The position numbers were made by a program, and so were the translations under genes. Below, one piece after another: positions 60,660 to 64,000 of a stretch of 64,000 nt of DNA (its first letter is position 1; the number at the start of each line of letters is the position of its first letter). The stretch is taken from the NCBI GenBank assembly GCA_009741485.1, contig CM019214.1:22342267-22406266 (forward strand), written 5' to 3'. A model generated the notes under the pieces. That model was not told where the DNA came from and did not search any database. It saw nothing but the letters and a program-made list of their open reading frames with translations. Source of the stretch: Malurus cyaneus samueli (lineage: Eukaryota; Chordata; Aves; Passeriformes; Maluridae).

Positions 60660-61310
60660 GAGAGAGAGATTTAAGAATAGACCAGAACCCATAACAAACG
60701 CGACTCTCAAATTACATTTACATAGGTCTGAGTTCTTCTATGAAATGCCCCAATTTGTATTAATACCCCCTTCTCCATGTTTTGTAGCACTGTCAACATG
60801 CTAGGCCACTCCGAGCGAAACTAGCATGTCTAAATCCTTATTTTTTTCCCCCTTTTTTCCTTTTTTTCCCCTTCCTTTTTCAGAGAGTCCTATTCTGCGT
60901 CGACTTTCCCCTGCTTCCGAAATCACGACTTTGGCATTAATTCATTATACACATAACATTTGATGGAGCGCCCAGGGGGTGAATTTAACATGGAAGTATC
61001 AAGTGAGAGATTTTCATGGTGTTCTTTACGCCAGCTTGATACCTTCCTATCCCAGTATAATTGATTATTAGCAAAAAGTAGCAAGATTGTGTCCACTCCA
61101 GCCTCTAGAATAAAAACAGAAACCTATAATGGGTATGTTTTCTGATTTTCTTTTTTTGTACCAGACAGAGGATTTTGTTCAAAGCTAGGCATTTTATTAT
61201 TTTAATCTTGGCTTTTTTACAGTTAAAATTCCCTGTGTTAACTAGAAAGGGACAGAACAAACAATCGTTTTCATAACTTTCCAGACAGTTTGTCACAGAA
61301 AAATATCATT
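60660..61310 (+). repeat. Noisy nested partial re-copy inside unit 2
   Basis: After gacagttgtcacaaggag at about 60640 the sequence jumps back and repeats what was read at about 60190-60655. The same order of landmarks appears with many extra bases: gcactgtcaacatgctagg for gcactgtcaaactaggcac, tttggcattaatt, agcgcccagggggtgaattt for gcgcgggggtgaatt, gggtatgttttctga, aggattttgttcaaa and acaatcgttttcat. After that it continues with the rest of unit 2. Confidence 0.85.
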
Positions 61311-61435
61311 AACCTATGTCTCGTCATAATTACTTCAAGGCCTAAATTTGAGATTTTTTCAATTTAAAGGCATGTAGGAACATACCTCTTTCATTCCATA
61401 AGTTAAATAGCAAAGGCTCTTTGAACAAAAAAGCC

Positions 61436-61507
61436 CAACAAAACAAACAAAACAAATAAAACACAAAAAAAAAAAAACAAAAAAAAAAAACAAAAAAAAC
61501 AACCCCC
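61436..61507. repeat. A-rich (CAAAA)-type tract, unit 2 copy
   Basis: Counterpart of 56192-56270, with different run lengths and shorter by a few bases. Confidence 0.92.
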
Positions 61508-64000
61508 AAATGTTTACATATTTATGGGGGACAAAACTACAGAAGGCTCTTTAATCTCAGAGAAAATGAAACCTGCACCTAATACTGAGTCTGATCCACA
61601 TGAGATGTGGTAGCCAACAGTCTAAGGCAGGTTTTCTATGGACTCTTCAGGAGTAAAAATAAACAGAATAATTTTAAAATTCGATTCTCCTTGCTGGTTA
61701 AGATAGAGATTAATCTTGATTAAATTAAAAGTCGTTGAATATGGTATTTTTAGGTTATTGAATAATATTTTTTAAGCTAATGAATAATCTACTGAATAAT
61801 TAAACTTTTAAAGGTTCTCAGGACTTCCTATACATGTGAAATCTTTAGAAGAAAATATGTATAGAAAATCACTCAGTCTAAAAAAATCTAAGTAAAATGG
61901 CTGTTTACATAGAATTACCATGTCTAATACTGTTGGCAAAATTGCATGAATCAAAAGAGAAATTCATTGATACTTGGTAGAAATTAAAGAATCGTTAACC
62001 TGTGGTACATATAGTCTGCATTTGAGTTCTGTAATTTAGCCAGAGTAGTGTGAAGAAGAGTAAATGGCAGAAACGATCAACATTATTCTTGATTAAGATA
62101 AGAATTGTCTTATTATTTCATTTATACAAAATCTCCATCTCTCATGCCAAGATTTTTAGGCAAACAAAGAAGGCTGAACCAGTGATTTTACATAAAAGTA
62201 ATTTTAATCAAGCAAGCAAACAGTTAAAGAGACATCCCTTACTAAACACCGAAAGCATCAAATTAGAAAATATAAGGCATTAGGCGAGAAATTGGATGAA
62301 GAGTGTTCACTAGCTAGTCCTGCCCACTGCTGCGTAGCTTATTATCACGCTCGTTAAGCAGAAAGAGAAGAACAGAAGAGTGGTGATAAGATATCTTCTC
62401 TTGCCTTCTGGGAGAAGAGACACTGTGAGGAGGTAGGCAGCAAAATAGTATCTCGACATGCCTGAGTGCGGTTGGAGAAAGAGATGGGAGAAAAACTAAG
62501 ATTGTGGCTAGTAGTTTATAAAGTCAGAGACAGAGGTGATGTAGAAACTAGAGGGCAAGACTGACTTGGTGTTAGGTAAAAGAATTATTTTCAATAATGG
62601 AAATCAATGAAGTCATCCATTTTTTTTTTCCAGACAATGGTAATACTTACAGGCATTAAAGAATCACATTTATGCCTAACTCTGATTGGAATATGAATTG
62701 AACCTTAATGCTGGAGCTCTAAGATGTAAGTACATGCAGAGTGGGAACAAGAACTGCACCACTCTCGATATTTTCATTAGGATATTTAAATCAGCAGTGG
62801 TTTTCCCTGGCACCAAGCAGAAGAATGATCAGTAATGTTCAGACTTCATCTAGAATGCCAATCTGAGTGACCTTTAGCAAAACAGCTAGGCCAGGAGCCT
62901 TTCTCTATGATTTGCAATCAGTGAATCCATTTTCAGTAGTCCATTGCACCAAGAGTAAGAATGCCAATGAGACTTGTGGGAGAGAGATTGAAAAGAGAAG
63001 ATACCATCATGGACGTCGTGATCAAGTATTCTCTTGAAGCAGCATTCTGTGAGTTCAGTATTTGTGTTCAGATTTCACAACGAAAATAACTGCTGTTAGG
63101 ACAGGGAGTGAAGACACAAAAGATCTATGACATATGAAAACTCCAGATTCGGTGAAAGCAGGTTTACATACAGGGTGCACTAATAGTCATGCATCACAAA
63201 GCAGAATGATGAAATACAATGTGTGGAACATCATGAAGAAGGTAATAAATAAATAAAATATGTAAAAAGAGCATACATTTCTCTTACATTTAGGTACAAA
63301 TATTGTACAATGTTACAAAGAGGTGTGTAACCTCTATGTAGTAATCTATATAATGTGTATGTAATAACTATTATTAATGGTCAGCAGAGCTGGTGAAGTG
63401 CAAATACTGTGAGAAGGAGAAAATATAATAATATTGTGCAAAATGTGTTCACAGACACACTGTTTTGATTTTTCTTAGTTCTTCTGGTAATCTGTGGGCT
63501 GTAGTGGAACGTGGGTGAGGTTGGTGAGTCCACAAATGCAGTTTTCTACTGAAAGGTGAGTGACTGTAACCGGGAGATGTAAAAGAGAATTTTGCACTTT
63601 CTAGATAATAAGGTACTGTGTTCTGCTCAGAATTGTTCTTCTGAACATACAGACTACCTTAATGTGTCATCATCACAGTCTCATTCTTTTTAGAATACTA
63701 AAATATCTTCCATATTAAGCACCACTCAGCTATTCCAGCACACACTTTGTGAATAATGAAATCACCATTCCTTTTTCAATTCTTTTCCCCCCACTATGCT
63801 GTACAGTATCTATATTTAATTGCCCTCCCCTTCTTCCTTTTCCTCTGTGCATACTCATAGAGGTATGCATTTTAATCTAGCCTTGGGTTAGTCAGATAGA
63901 ACATGGATGTAAACTAAGGATACATCCGAGGCAGTCTGGGATAATATACATGACTTGGTTTGTCCGGCTCATTCATGTCTTGCCACCATTACTGTAAATG

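Larger units (their letters stand above)
58902..64000 (+). repeat. Tandem duplication, unit 2 (runs off the window)
   Basis: Direct repeat of 54314 to about 58709. The offset between copies is about 4591 at the start and about 5289 at the window end, so unit 2 carries close to 700 extra bases, most of them in the nested re-copy at 60660-61310. Parts around 62020-62480 show dense small insertions against unit 1, while 63200-64000 is again nearly identical. No gene recognised. Confidence 0.93.

Overview
The window looks like bird genomic DNA: AT-rich, with a 3'-anchored antisense CR1 LINE (13080-14112), two smaller CR1 scraps and many A/T-rich simple repeats. Bird rather than another sauropsid is an inference from the CR1 similarity and general texture; the species cannot be resolved.

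The one gene I can support is the 3' half of neuroligin-4 (vertebrate NLGN4X/NLGN4), on the + strand. Three coding exons are present: 34285-34470 (186 bp), 36117-36906 (790 bp) and the terminal coding exon 44774-45616, followed by a 3' UTR. Together they encode the C-terminal half of the cholinesterase-like ectodomain, the stalk, the single transmembrane helix, and the cytoplasmic tail with gephyrin-type and PDZ-binding motifs. All three introns lie in the same places as in known neuroligin genes. The 34 kb before the first exon is read as the 3' part of a long intron: I found no other exon there, so the signal peptide and the N-terminal half must lie upstream of base 1.

Layout: 1-34284 upstream intron (10-N gap at 180-189, CR1 copies, homopolymers, TTTTA and G/T tracts); 34285-45616 coding exons and two introns (1646 and 7867 bp); 45617 to roughly 48.4 kb 3' UTR with several candidate poly(A) signals; about 48.4-54.3 kb downstream sequence without recognisable genes; 54314-64000 a direct tandem duplication with a unit of about 4.6 kb, whose second copy contains a noisy partial re-copy.

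I see no new biological system here. The most notable signals concern sequence quality: (i) a cluster of small deletions in the terminal exon of NLGN4 that shifts the frame and creates an early stop, although the following 240 codons are perfectly conserved in type; and (ii) the tandem duplication, whose copies differ mostly by one-base indels and which contains a back-jump with dense errors. Both fit uncorrected long-read consensus errors or false duplication better than real pseudogenisation or a real segmental duplication, but neither can be settled from sequence alone.
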